Part shown: positions 26,445 through 34,790 of the stretch, piece after piece
Layout: each line of letters opens with the position of its first letter
Numbering within the stretch: the stretch's first letter is position 1
Origin: Oceaniglobus ichthyenteri
GTDB taxonomy: Bacteria > Pseudomonadota > Alphaproteobacteria > Rhodobacterales > Rhodobacteraceae
Reading direction: 5' to 3'
Length of the DNA: 64,000 bases
NCBI RefSeq assembly: GCF_003057885.1
Contig: NZ_QAGK01000013.1
Coordinates: 1-64,000 of the forward strand
Notes under the pieces: generated by a model
Seen by the model: the letters and a program-made list of their open reading frames with translations, nothing else
The model's database searches: none
Told to the model about the DNA's origin: nothing
Position numbers and translations under genes: made by a program

Positions 26445-27620
26445 ATGGTCGTCGGATATATCATCATCGCTTTTGCCGCGAGTGTGGGCGCATTCGCGGT
26501 GGCAATGTCGCTGGGCGCGTCCCTGTGGGTGGGGCTGGCAAGTTATATTCTGGTTGGAGCGGGAGCGGTGTTTGGCCTGACCGCCGTTCGCTTCGTTGTC
26601 GGGCTGCCTGGGGCTGGCGTTGACAACAGCGCCCGGCCTCGCCCCTGCGTGTCAGACACCGAAACATCGGCCCCGGCGGCGGCGCCATGCATGCGGATTC
26701 TTGCGGTTGACGATGATCCTTTCATCCTTGAACTGCTGCCGCTTATTGCCGCCCGAAGTGGTTTCAATCAGGTCAGAACCGCAGAGTCGGCCACGGCGGC
26801 CCTGTCCATTCTGAGCGACGATCCGGGTTTTGATTGTTTGCTGGTCGACATCAACATGCCGGAAATGAACGGCATCGAACTTTGTCGTCAGGTGCGCGCC
26901 ATCGGCGCCTATCAAACGACGCCGATCGTGATGCTGACGGCGATGCGCGACCTTAAGAACATGGGCGATGCCTATCGCGCCGGGGCCACGGATTATGCCA
27001 CCAAACCTTTTGATATCGAAGAACTGCAAGAACGGCTGCGACTGGCGCAAAAAGGGATGGTTGCGCCCGGATCGCCACAGGTGCAGACTCGGCTTGTGTC
27101 GGATGTCATGCGCAATCCGCGTTTGGGCAAATCGGTCAATCTTGTCGAACAATGGGTGCTGGTGAATTATTTAACGAGAGTCACGCGCAAGGAAGCCGCC
27201 AAACTTGACGTGTTCACTGTTTATTCAGGGGCGTGTGATCAGATCAGCGATGAACAGCCCTTGCCGGACCTTTCCGAATTTTTTGTCGATCTGGCCAATG
27301 CCACAAGCGTTTGGTTCAGCACTAAAAAAACAATGATGAGCTTTAGCGCCGATGGCCACCTTCTGATTGTTACGCAAACCGCCGATCATCCCGATCACGC
27401 CACAATGGAGAATGCCATAGAACAGGATATCGCGCGCCGAACGCCGGTTTTTGCACCTGGGGGCGCGGGGCGGTTGGGCATTTCTGTTGGCGGGCCGGTG
27501 CGCCCCGAAGAACAGCGCGCACAACGTGCCGGCCGCGCCATCACAAACGCAACCGCACTTGCCCAACTTCGCGCTTCTGAGAAAGCAGGGCGCGGACCGC
27601 TGAAACGCATTTCGATCTGA
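26445..27620 (+). CDS. Membrane-anchored response-regulator (REC) protein with uncharacterised C-terminal domain
   Basis: 391 residues from the ATG at 26445; a TTG 30 bp upstream is less likely. Residues 1-53 form two hydrophobic helices (VGYIIIAFAASVGAFAVAM and a second around VGLASYILVGAG), then a Pro/Ala/Ser linker. A REC domain spans about 83-205, with acidic pair D89-D90, phospho-acceptor D135 in LLVDINMPEMNG, MLTAM, and Lys in TKPFDIEEL. About 150 further residues have no domain I recognise with certainty. One segment, FSADGHLLIV followed by a helical stretch, is reminiscent of a degenerate GGDEF hairpin. The REC half closely resembles the stand-alone REC at 38322. It lies upstream of luxRI and may act in the same circuit. 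Confidence 0.8.
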   Translation: MVVGYIIIAFAASVGAFAVAMSLGASLWVGLASYILVGAGAVFGLTAVRFVVGLPGAGVDNSARPRPCVSDTETSAPAAAPCMRILAVDDDPFILELLPLIAARSGFNQVRTAESATAALSILSDDPGFDCLLVDINMPEMNGIELCRQVRAIGAYQTTPIVMLTAMRDLKNMGDAYRAGATDYATKPFDIEELQERLRLAQKGMVAPGSPQVQTRLVSDVMRNPRLGKSVNLVEQWVLVNYLTRVTRKEAAKLDVFTVYSGACDQISDEQPLPDLSEFFVDLANATSVWFSTKKTMMSFSADGHLLIVTQTADHPDHATMENAIEQDIARRTPVFAPGGAGRLGISVGGPVRPEEQRAQRAGRAITNATALAQLRASEKAGRGPLKRISI

Positions 27621-27803
27621 CATGGGGCACGGGGCGGAATGACACACCCGCAAACCGGTTTCACCAGACATCGTGGCGCTTGCACAGGCGCGGGGCGGGA
27701 TGATAGGCCCCGATGCACGAAAACACCCATTTTTGACTGAATTTTTTCGTAAATGTGTCATCTCAGGTTCCCAAGGCAATTTGCGCACGAGGGGCCTGAA
27801 TTT

Positions 27804-27834
27804 TTGGACATTGTATCTATATGAAAAATATAAT
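27804..27834 (+). promoter_or_regulatory. Candidate sigma-70 promoter for luxR
   Basis: TTGGAC (27804-27809) and a perfect TATAAT (27829-27834) are separated by 19 bp in an otherwise GC-rich genome, 32 bp before the luxR start. The AT-rich tract 27811-27845 stands out. The spacing is 2 bp longer than ideal, so the -35 element may be weak or helped by an activator. The rest of 27621-27865 shows no gene. Confidence 0.5.
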
Positions 27835-27865
27835 TTAAAAATGTAAAGGCAAGGTCAAGACCACT

Positions 27866-28483
27866 ATGAAAGCGGTAGAAAATCTGCTGGTTGACTATGA
27901 TTTCGATGGGATGGCCATCGCTGGCTATCACCTTGCCTTGCGCGTCGGGTTTGCATTCCCTGAATATGAACGCAATTCCCTGCCCCAGAAATGGATCGAG
28001 ATTTACACCAAAGACGGGCTGATGATCTTTGATCCTGTCATTCGCTGGATCTATGACAACTCGGGTCAGACCCGTTGGAGCGAAATATCCTACAGTGACG
28101 AACGTAAGGTGCTGGAAACGGCCGCCTCTCTGGGGCTGCGCTATGGTGCGGCGGTCAGTGTCATGGATGACGCCACGCCGGGCCTGCGCTCTTTCGGGTC
28201 ATTCTCGCGCCCTGATCGTGAATTCGAAGATCACGAACTGGACACGCTGAAACTGGCGGTGGGCGAACTTCACCGCGCGCTGCAACAGGCCCCCGGTCTG
28301 ACCAAGGCCGAAATCGAGGTTCTTGAAATGCTCGCATCGGGCATGAAGCTGAAGGAAATCGCGCATCTTCTGAGCATCAGCGAAAGCGCGGTAAAGCTGC
28401 GCCTTTCGAATGCGCGAAACAAACTTGATGCACGCACCAACACCCAAGCCGTTGGCCGCGCAAAGGAATATGGCTGGATTTAA
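27866..28483 (+). CDS. luxR: LuxR-family quorum-sensing transcriptional regulator
   Basis: 205 residues, shorter than the usual 230-250. The autoinducer-binding domain keeps the invariant pocket residues with exact family spacing: W43, Y47, D56, W71 (equivalent to TraR W57, Y61, D70, W85). The C-terminal GerE-type HTH starts around residue 143 (LTKAEIEVLEMLASGMKLKEIA, then SESAVKLRLSNARNKL). It should bind an acyl-homoserine lactone made by the LuxI 103 bp downstream and act on lux-box DNA. The genes around it (membrane REC protein, luxI, HTH-less LuxR, cellulose operon) suggest control of attachment or biofilm. Targets are inferred. Confidence 0.95.
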   Translation: MKAVENLLVDYDFDGMAIAGYHLALRVGFAFPEYERNSLPQKWIEIYTKDGLMIFDPVIRWIYDNSGQTRWSEISYSDERKVLETAASLGLRYGAAVSVMDDATPGLRSFGSFSRPDREFEDHELDTLKLAVGELHRALQQAPGLTKAEIEVLEMLASGMKLKEIAHLLSISESAVKLRLSNARNKLDARTNTQAVGRAKEYGWI

Positions 28484-28514
28484 CCGCTATTTCGACACAT
28501 TAATGCCACGTACT

Positions 28515-28529
28515 CTCCCATAGCGGGAG
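28515..28529. promoter_or_regulatory. Candidate lux box upstream of luxI
   Basis: CTCCC-ATAGC-GGGAG is a perfect 5-bp inverted repeat centred 64 bp before the luxI start. It directly abuts a TTGACC -35-like hexamer at 28531-28536, with TTTTAA at 28555-28560 as a possible -10. That places the repeat where LuxR-type activators bind. It differs from the Vibrio lux-box sequence, so recognition by this LuxR is inferred. No T-run follows, which argues against a terminator for luxR. Confidence 0.5.
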
Positions 28530-28585
28530 TTTGACCGCGCAAAGATCGCGCGCCTTTTAAGCTTTAGTCAACGTGGGCAAATCAA

Positions 28586-29242
28586 ATGAAAAACACGATC
28601 ACCGGAATCACCTTCGACCTGTCCGATATGCATTTGCATGGGTCAGCGTTCTATGACTTCCTGGCGCTGCGCAAGCGCTTTTTCGTCGACACCCTGGCCT
28701 GGAACATTCCGCATAACGACACGGTCGAGATGGATCAATACGACAATCCCACCGCCGCCTATTCCGTGGTCACGTTGAATGGGCGGTTGGTCGGGGGCGC
28801 ACGGGTGATGCGATTCTGCGATACATGGGGCAGCCATGGATGCATGCTTCGCGATGCCGCCGACGGCAGGATCGACGGGATTCCTGCGGATCTTTTGCCG
28901 CGCTCACAATCGTTTGCCAATGCATCGGAATGTACGCGCCTGGTCCTGTCTGACCAGATCGCGTCGGCCGATGACAGGCAGACCTGTCTTGCCCTTGTGG
29001 TGCGCGGATTGGTCGAACTTGCGATTCGCCAGGGATCTGACCAACTGGTTACCCTGACCGTGCCCGGTTTTCGCCGGTCTTTGGGCAAGCTTGGCTATGA
29101 TGTCACCCAACTGGGTGAGAAATACCGAAACAAACACGATGGGCGGTCCTATGCGATTCTGTCGATGCCGGCACTTCATGCGGCGGGTGCGAACCCCGTG
29201 TCCGACAGCGCCGCACCGGTACGCCGACAAGCAAATATTTGA
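28586..29242 (+). CDS. luxI: Acyl-homoserine-lactone synthase (LuxI family)
   Basis: 218 residues. LuxI/GNAT-fold synthases join the acyl chain of acyl-ACP to S-adenosylmethionine to make AHL signals. The N-terminal core shows the conserved set: Arg in ALRKRFFV (about 27-34), W39, VEMDQYDNP (48-55) with both acids, the Arg of GGARVMR, and ASECTRLVL containing E115 and R118. The C-terminal acyl-pocket half is present, and a Ser/Ala-rich tail of about 20 residues is extra. It sits 102 bp after luxR in the same direction, with the candidate lux box between them. Acyl-chain length cannot be predicted. Confidence 0.95.
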   Translation: MKNTITGITFDLSDMHLHGSAFYDFLALRKRFFVDTLAWNIPHNDTVEMDQYDNPTAAYSVVTLNGRLVGGARVMRFCDTWGSHGCMLRDAADGRIDGIPADLLPRSQSFANASECTRLVLSDQIASADDRQTCLALVVRGLVELAIRQGSDQLVTLTVPGFRRSLGKLGYDVTQLGEKYRNKHDGRSYAILSMPALHAAGANPVSDSAAPVRRQANI

Positions 29243-29331
29243 CACGGGCCGTGTGGAAAGCTATCGATCTTCAGCCTCACAAAACGCATGATTGAGTGGT
29301 ATCTTGCGGTGGGCAAGAGGATTGGGAGGCG

Positions 29332-29454
29332 ATGCGGAACATCATCGACAAAACCAGTGAATGTTATCTGGCACTGGACATATGGTTTTATCTGGTCCCC
29401 GCGGCCAATCTGAACCGTCCGATAAAATCCGTATCGACCTCACGCAAGGGATGA
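29332..29454 (+). CDS. Possible small ORF (40 aa) between luxI and the HTH-less luxR
   Basis: An ATG at 29332 is preceded immediately by GGGAGG and opens a 40-codon frame with a hydrophobic middle (CYLALDIWFYLVPAANL) and a basic tail. The ribosome-site spacing is very short (2 nt), and nothing else supports it. No recognisable family. The rest of the gap 29243-29536 shows no gene. Confidence 0.2.
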   Translation: MRNIIDKTSECYLALDIWFYLVPAANLNRPIKSVSTSRKG

Positions 29455-29536
29455 GGTATTCTTTGACGTCCGTGGCGGATCTCAGGGGGGGCTGGATGCG
29501 CGTGTTAATTCGACCACCAAGTGATCGGTGTTTGGT

Positions 29537-30028
29537 ATGAAACTGACGGATCAGTTCCGATCGTTGCTGACGCGGCTGCAAACACAAAGCCCGGATGGCT
29601 TTGCCGCGGCTTTTCAAGTCGTTTTCGCAACGCCGAAATATCTGTTCCAGACCTATGACGAGGGCTGGATGACCTATTATTCCCAGATGGGAATCGTCAT
29701 GAAAGACCCCGCCGTGAAATGGGGGTTCACCCATGACGGTATTGCCCCATGGTCAGAGCTGGAAAAACTTGATGAGCACGGCGTGTTCATCAAGGCGGCC
29801 GAATTTGGTCTGAATTACTGGACGGTCATGGCGACATCTGAACATGGCTCAAAAAGCATTGGCGCCTTTTCACGGTCGGACCGCGATTTCACACAGGCCG
29901 AACGCGAACAGATCTTTGCCGATTTTCAAAGCCTGCATGTTCTGACCCTTCAGGGGCCGGAAACCGAACCCGACTTTGGCGAAATGCTGGTGGATCTGTC
30001 AATCTGGCACACCCACCCCAAGGCGTGA
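29537..30028 (+). CDS. LuxR-type autoinducer-binding domain protein lacking the HTH domain
   Basis: 163 residues from the ATG at 29537; a GTG 9 bp earlier is possible. Only the N-terminal AHL-binding domain is present. W44, Y48, D57 and W72 occur with the same 4/9/15 spacing as in the neighbouring LuxR, and the late GSKSIGAFSRSDRDF segment parallels GLRSFGSFSRPDREF. The protein ends shortly after the last helix of that domain, and no HTH is encoded in any frame before the convergent TPR gene at 30059. HTH-less LuxR proteins such as TrlR of Ti plasmids poison full-length partners by heterodimerising, or may simply bind signal. Which applies here is unknown. A clear ribosome-binding site is missing. 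Confidence 0.85.
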   Translation: MKLTDQFRSLLTRLQTQSPDGFAAAFQVVFATPKYLFQTYDEGWMTYYSQMGIVMKDPAVKWGFTHDGIAPWSELEKLDEHGVFIKAAEFGLNYWTVMATSEHGSKSIGAFSRSDRDFTQAEREQIFADFQSLHVLTLQGPETEPDFGEMLVDLSIWHTHPKA

Positions 30029-30058
30029 TCCGGCGTTCAGGTCGGGCAAACGCTCACA

Positions 30059-31498
30059 TCATCTCAGGGCTTCTGACAGGGCGCGCCGTGATGCGGGTGT
30101 CGCCATCTGATCGTGCAGGCGTTGAAATTCGGCCACGGCGGCGGCCCGTTGACCGGAATTAAGATAGGCATAGCCCCGCAACAGGGCCAGATCGCGCCGC
30201 ATGCGGCCGGTCAGCCGCTCAAGTTCGTTGAAATAAGCGATGGCCTGACGATAATCCTTGCGATCAAAGGCAAACACGCCGCGCTTGTCCAGGATTTGCC
30301 CCTCGATTTCCAATCGTTGCTTTTTGTCGAAATGGGTGGTGGCGGCAACGTTTGCGGCCTGATCGACCATGTTCAACTGCAACATTGCAAGGGCCATGCC
30401 ATAGGCCGCATCGCGCCTTGCACTGGCGCTTGTGCCAATTTTCGCCGCCCTTTGGAAATCATTCAATGCCTGCATCTGGCGCCCGGCGTTCAATGCGCAC
30501 CATCCGCGCTGTGACAGGATCGCGCCGCTTTGCCCATTGGCGGTCACGGCCAGGCACCCGTTCCAATCGCCCCGCGCTGCCGCGCGCTCGGCCTGACTCA
30601 GGCTGGCGCCACCGCTTGGGGCCTTGGGTGCGGGTGCCCCGGACGGGCGGCGTTGCACCGTTGGGGTGGGCGACGTATCAAGTTCCTCGGGGCGCGGGGT
30701 CGGGCGCGGGCTTTTCACCATCGCCAGTGTCGGATCAAGCTCCTTATCCTTGGTGACGGTTTGATCTGTCGACCGGGTCGGTCCCGCTTTCAGCCCGGCG
30801 CGCAGGCGGTTTTCAACAATCGTCACCTGTTCGGTGGCATCCGGCGCACGGTCGCGCGCCAGATCCGCCAGTTCGGATAGCGTGTTCAGATCGACAACGG
30901 CGGCCGATTTTTCCAGCGTCGCGATCAGGTCGTCACTGGAGGTGCAGCTGCGCAATATGCTGCGATAAACCCCAACGGCCGAGCTGTCCTGCCCCATGAT
31001 CCGGTATTGTTCGGCCAGCAGCCAGGCATTGTTGATCCGTTCGCAGCGTAACAACGCCGGGTTGGCGCGGGCAATGCGGATTGCGGCATCGGCATCGGCG
31101 GCGTCCACCGCCCGGATGAAGCGGCTTTGCCCCTCGGCCACCGAAAGGGTCTGCAACAGCTCTTCTGACGGGAACCAATCGGGATAGGCCTGGCGGGTGC
31201 TTTCGATTTCTGCCCGCGCGCCGTCAAAATCATCGGCCGCGATCAGCGCATAAATCTTGTCAACGCTTCTGCCCGGAACGTCACGCTGAATTTCGTTCAG
31301 GTTATCGGGCGGCGTCCAATCCGGATAACTCAGCTGCAAGCGGCGGATTTCCGATTGCACCGCCTGATCGTTGCCCTCGCCGATGTAAAAGCGCAGGGCC
31401 ATCAGATCGCTTTCTGTCGGGGTCTGCGCCCATGCTGACCCAAAAGCGAGGGTGTGCGCCAGCGTCAGCGCGATAATGAATCTGGCAAGGCGAATCAT
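30059..31498 (-). CDS. TPR-repeat protein of the cellulose operon
   Basis: 479 residues from the ATG at 31498, which overlaps the bcsZ stop (ATGA). A Sec signal peptide (MIRLARFIIALTLAHTLAFGSAWAQ) places it in the periplasm. Helical repeats resembling TPRs follow at the N-terminus (VQSEIRRLQLSYPDWTPP and RAEIESTRQAYPDWFP form a repeated pair), then a Pro/Thr-rich linker around 300-340, then a second helical block to the C-terminus. In other bacteria BcsC has a periplasmic TPR superhelix fused to an outer-membrane barrel. Here only the TPR portion exists, so it may act as a scaffold with a separate porin. It is the last gene of the operon. Confidence 0.75.
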   Translation of the reverse strand: MIRLARFIIALTLAHTLAFGSAWAQTPTESDLMALRFYIGEGNDQAVQSEIRRLQLSYPDWTPPDNLNEIQRDVPGRSVDKIYALIAADDFDGARAEIESTRQAYPDWFPSEELLQTLSVAEGQSRFIRAVDAADADAAIRIARANPALLRCERINNAWLLAEQYRIMGQDSSAVGVYRSILRSCTSSDDLIATLEKSAAVVDLNTLSELADLARDRAPDATEQVTIVENRLRAGLKAGPTRSTDQTVTKDKELDPTLAMVKSPRPTPRPEELDTSPTPTVQRRPSGAPAPKAPSGGASLSQAERAAARGDWNGCLAVTANGQSGAILSQRGWCALNAGRQMQALNDFQRAAKIGTSASARRDAAYGMALAMLQLNMVDQAANVAATTHFDKKQRLEIEGQILDKRGVFAFDRKDYRQAIAYFNELERLTGRMRRDLALLRGYAYLNSGQRAAAVAEFQRLHDQMATPASRRALSEALR

Positions 31499-32568
31499 AG
31501 CGGAAAACACATGGGCGCGCCATGAGCCTGTGCAATCATCGCCATCACCTGCAACGTTGCAGGATAATAGCTTGCCTCGGATACAAACGGCGGCAGGGCC
31601 GACCCGACCGTGTTGCGCGCCGTGCACAACGACAGGGCGGCCACAGCCCGGTATCCGGCCTGTGTTCCGGTTTCCAATATCTGGCCGGTTTTCCGGTCGA
31701 TGACGGTGGCGGCACTGCCTTTGGGGGCGCGCGCCTGTGCCTCGGCATAGCGGATGACGGCGGGATGTTGTTTCAACCCCGACCAGATCAGAAACAAGGG
31801 AATCCGCATCGCTTCGTATCCCGCATTGAACGAGAAATCCTGCGCCGGGCGGACATCGTTTCCGACAACCTCGACCCAATCGGGCACCACACCGTCACGC
31901 GCCAGATTTCCGACCAGATCAACCGCCCCGCGCGCCGCACGGGCAAGGGGGGCCACATCAAAAGCGGTTGCAAGTTCGGTCATTGCCAAAGGCATGGAAT
32001 AGCACGGGTTGAATATGAACCCGGTGGGCGTGCGAAACCCCTGCGCGGCCGGCAGCATCAGCGACATCGCACCGGTGCCGGGCCGCTCGACGATACAGGT
32101 TTCGACCAGATCCATGACAATCCGTTGTGCCGTCTCGCGGTATTCGGGCACCGAAAATTTGCGCGACGCTTTCAATAACGCCCAGGCGCGGAAAAGATCA
32201 CCGTCGCTTGCGTTGTTGATATCGGGCACCTGCACCGGGGCATCGGGCAGCCAACGCCAGGCCAACAGGTTATCATTGCGCACCGCCAGATTGACCCTTG
32301 TCCAGGTTTCCATCCGCTCGAACGCGCGCCGATCACCTGCCGTCACGGCCAGCAACATGCCGTATCCCTGGCCTTCGGAATGGCTGGCGTTTTGCTGGAT
32401 ACTGTCCACGACCCGCCCTGAGGCATCCAGATGAACGGCTTGCCAGGCCTGCCAGACATCTTGCAGGTTAATTTCCAGATCGGCAGCCTGCGCAAAGGCC
32501 GGCACACCGCGCAATGTTGCCGCGGCCCCCAAGGCCCCAAGGCCCGCCATCATGGTTCGCCGCTTCAT
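31495..32568 (-). CDS. bcsZ: Endo-beta-1,4-glucanase, glycoside hydrolase family 8 (BcsZ)
   Basis: 357 residues from the ATG at 32568, which overlaps the bcsB stop. The N-terminus has a Tat-like signal (MKRRTMMAGLGALGAAATLRG...AFAQA). GH8 markers are the acid Glu65 in SEGQGYGMLLA and Asp122/Asp124 in NNASDGDLFRAWAL, with conserved WRWLPD before them. BcsZ trims or edits nascent cellulose in the periplasm and is a normal member of bacterial cellulose operons. Overlaps on both sides show tight coupling with bcsB and the TPR gene. Confidence 0.93.
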   Translation of the reverse strand: MKRRTMMAGLGALGAAATLRGVPAFAQAADLEINLQDVWQAWQAVHLDASGRVVDSIQQNASHSEGQGYGMLLAVTAGDRRAFERMETWTRVNLAVRNDNLLAWRWLPDAPVQVPDINNASDGDLFRAWALLKASRKFSVPEYRETAQRIVMDLVETCIVERPGTGAMSLMLPAAQGFRTPTGFIFNPCYSMPLAMTELATAFDVAPLARAARGAVDLVGNLARDGVVPDWVEVVGNDVRPAQDFSFNAGYEAMRIPLFLIWSGLKQHPAVIRYAEAQARAPKGSAATVIDRKTGQILETGTQAGYRAVAALSLCTARNTVGSALPPFVSEASYYPATLQVMAMIAQAHGAPMCFPL

Positions 32569-34790
32569 CTTTTCCTCCGTCGTGACAGGATGGCAATTCC
32601 GATACCAACCATTGCAGAACAAAAGATTAATAAAAATAGCGGAAGGATGTATTGCGCCGGAGTTAGCGTGACGTAATTTCCCACAACGGCGCGAATATTG
32701 CCCAAAGTCAGCGATTCGTTCAACGATAATGGCCGATCCGGCGAGGTCCAGCTGATCCAGCCGTTTTCGGGCGAATACAGCGCCACCTGTCCATGGGGGC
32801 CGTCAAATTCCTGATGGGTGGCGGCCAGAGACGACACGATCCTGACCGGATCGGTGCGCGACCGCAGGATCAGCCAGATACTCTCGGGGTTGGACATGTC
32901 GGGCTGAATCAGCATCGCATCGGCGGAATGCCCCGCCAACCACGTCCTGAGATCCTGCTCGGGGCCGCGCCACATGTCGGCCAGACCGCCAATCACCCGT
33001 GACGGCAGCGCCGCGGCCTGTTCAAGATCGTAAAATGCATGCCACCACGGGCGTTTATCGACGCCCTGCCAAAGATCAAGATCGCGGACCGGTTCACGCG
33101 CCGTGGACAGCAGAACCGATTGCAGATCGGAATTGTGGCCATCCACCACATCACCGGCAAGCCGCGACAGATCGCCAGGCACCCCCACCGTCAGCTCATA
33201 ACGTGATCGGTCGGTCCCGGCCTCATCGGCGGGGGGCTCATTGGCATACACGGCACCAATCTGGGGCAGGATGCCAAGGGGCACGGTGGCGCGCGCCGCC
33301 TCGCTTATCCTTATCGAATCTGGCCCCAGAACGGCAAGAACCTCACTTATTCCGGGCAATGACATGCTGGGCGAGCGCGGCACAGACAGCGCGGTGGTTC
33401 CGAAAACCTGAAAGATCGGCGCATCTCGCAGAACACAGGCCTGATCGGGCGGATCACCGGGAATCAGCGCCTCAAAGGTCAGGCGGTTCACCCCCGGCTG
33501 CAACAGATTGGCGTCAAACGGCACGCGCAGGGTGCGCAGGGGCCGCCCCGATTGCGCCACCTCGTCCAGGGGCAGAAGGCGAATCGTGGTATTGTTGATC
33601 TTGACCAGCAAAAGCGAACCTGTGGGAAGCTGCGTGTCAAACTGGTAATCCAGAAACAGCTCGGCCTGTTGCGAGGCAAGCAGCAGCCAATCGCGAGGCA
33701 GGCGGAACGACACGGGCGCCTGAAAATACCGCCCCTGCCCCTCGATCAGCGGCACGCCAAGATCCGCAAGCGTGGTCAGGGCGCCAGGGTTCAGCAGCGG
33801 CGCGCCCGCGCTTTTATCCTGATCCTTCAGAACGCCCAGCAGAACACGCCCCACATCGGTATAATCACCGCTGTTTGTCAAAAGCACGATCGCACCGTCG
33901 CCACCGCGGTAAAACGCCGGCCCACCGGGAAGATCCATATCCGGGGGCAGCGCGGTCACCCGTGCCAACTGTGGCGGCTGGGACGAAACGCTATAATAAT
34001 CCTCAAACCTGATTTCCGGCGGGGTGCCGCCAAAAATGTCTTCGACGCGGGCGATGATCGCCGCCGCTTCGGACAACGGAAAGCTGGCGCCAGAGATGTG
34101 GATCGAAAAAGGATCGCCGCGCGCCAACTGGGCCGATGTGGCCGCGAAAAATCCCATTGTGTCGGTTTCCAGATCGGCACTGTCGATGGTGATGCCGCTG
34201 TCGGCCAGAACAATATCGGTCCACAGGCTGAATGCCGCTTCGGGCCCGCAAAACACCCGGTGAACCTGACGCGCGGCCAGAACGATGGTGTTGCGCCCCG
34301 CCGCCAGAAGGCCCGCCGGGACATCCAGTGTATCAATCCCGTTCTGTTCAAAATGGTCCGGTACAATGGTGCCAACCGAGGTGTCGTTCACGAAAACCTC
34401 GATCGAGGATCGTTCCGGCAGAACGTTGATCGCGCTTTTGGTGGTCAGTTGAAATGTTGACGCCCCCACATCGGCGGGCAGGAACAAATAGAACTCGGCG
34501 CGCCCGTACTGGCCCTGCATGCGAAACCGGTCGGTCGCCTCGATCTGCGGGCGCTTTGCCCTCAGCGGCATCGTCAGGGTGGCGGGCGGGGCCAGATCGG
34601 GGTTTGGCGTCGGCACGATATCATGCATGGCGCGCGATGTTTCGGGCGCGACAGGGGGCACGACCCGCTCGCGGTTCGGCTCTTGTATCTCATCGACGCC
34701 TTCAAGAATGATCTGTTGCGCCGCCCCCCAATTCAGGGGAACGAATGCCGCCAACAGGGCCGCTGCAAAACAGGTTTTCCACCGGGTCAT
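32565..34790 (-). CDS. bcsB: Cellulose synthase periplasmic subunit BcsB
   Basis: 741 residues. The signal peptide is MTRWKTCFAAALLAAFVPLNWGAAQ. The long periplasmic part has the repeating carbohydrate-binding/flavodoxin-like modules of BcsB (for example FYLFLPADVGASTFQLTTKSAINVLPERS and DTLDVPAGLLAAGRNTIVL). A single C-terminal membrane helix (ILPLFLLIFCSAMVGIGIAIL) ends in SRRRKR and anchors it next to BcsA. It guides the glucan across the periplasm and is required for BcsA activity. The start overlaps the bcsA stop by 4 bp. Confidence 0.93.
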   Translation of the reverse strand: MTRWKTCFAAALLAAFVPLNWGAAQQIILEGVDEIQEPNRERVVPPVAPETSRAMHDIVPTPNPDLAPPATLTMPLRAKRPQIEATDRFRMQGQYGRAEFYLFLPADVGASTFQLTTKSAINVLPERSSIEVFVNDTSVGTIVPDHFEQNGIDTLDVPAGLLAAGRNTIVLAARQVHRVFCGPEAAFSLWTDIVLADSGITIDSADLETDTMGFFAATSAQLARGDPFSIHISGASFPLSEAAAIIARVEDIFGGTPPEIRFEDYYSVSSQPPQLARVTALPPDMDLPGGPAFYRGGDGAIVLLTNSGDYTDVGRVLLGVLKDQDKSAGAPLLNPGALTTLADLGVPLIEGQGRYFQAPVSFRLPRDWLLLASQQAELFLDYQFDTQLPTGSLLLVKINNTTIRLLPLDEVAQSGRPLRTLRVPFDANLLQPGVNRLTFEALIPGDPPDQACVLRDAPIFQVFGTTALSVPRSPSMSLPGISEVLAVLGPDSIRISEAARATVPLGILPQIGAVYANEPPADEAGTDRSRYELTVGVPGDLSRLAGDVVDGHNSDLQSVLLSTAREPVRDLDLWQGVDKRPWWHAFYDLEQAAALPSRVIGGLADMWRGPEQDLRTWLAGHSADAMLIQPDMSNPESIWLILRSRTDPVRIVSSLAATHQEFDGPHGQVALYSPENGWISWTSPDRPLSLNESLTLGNIRAVVGNYVTLTPAQYILPLFLLIFCSAMVGIGIAILSRRRKR

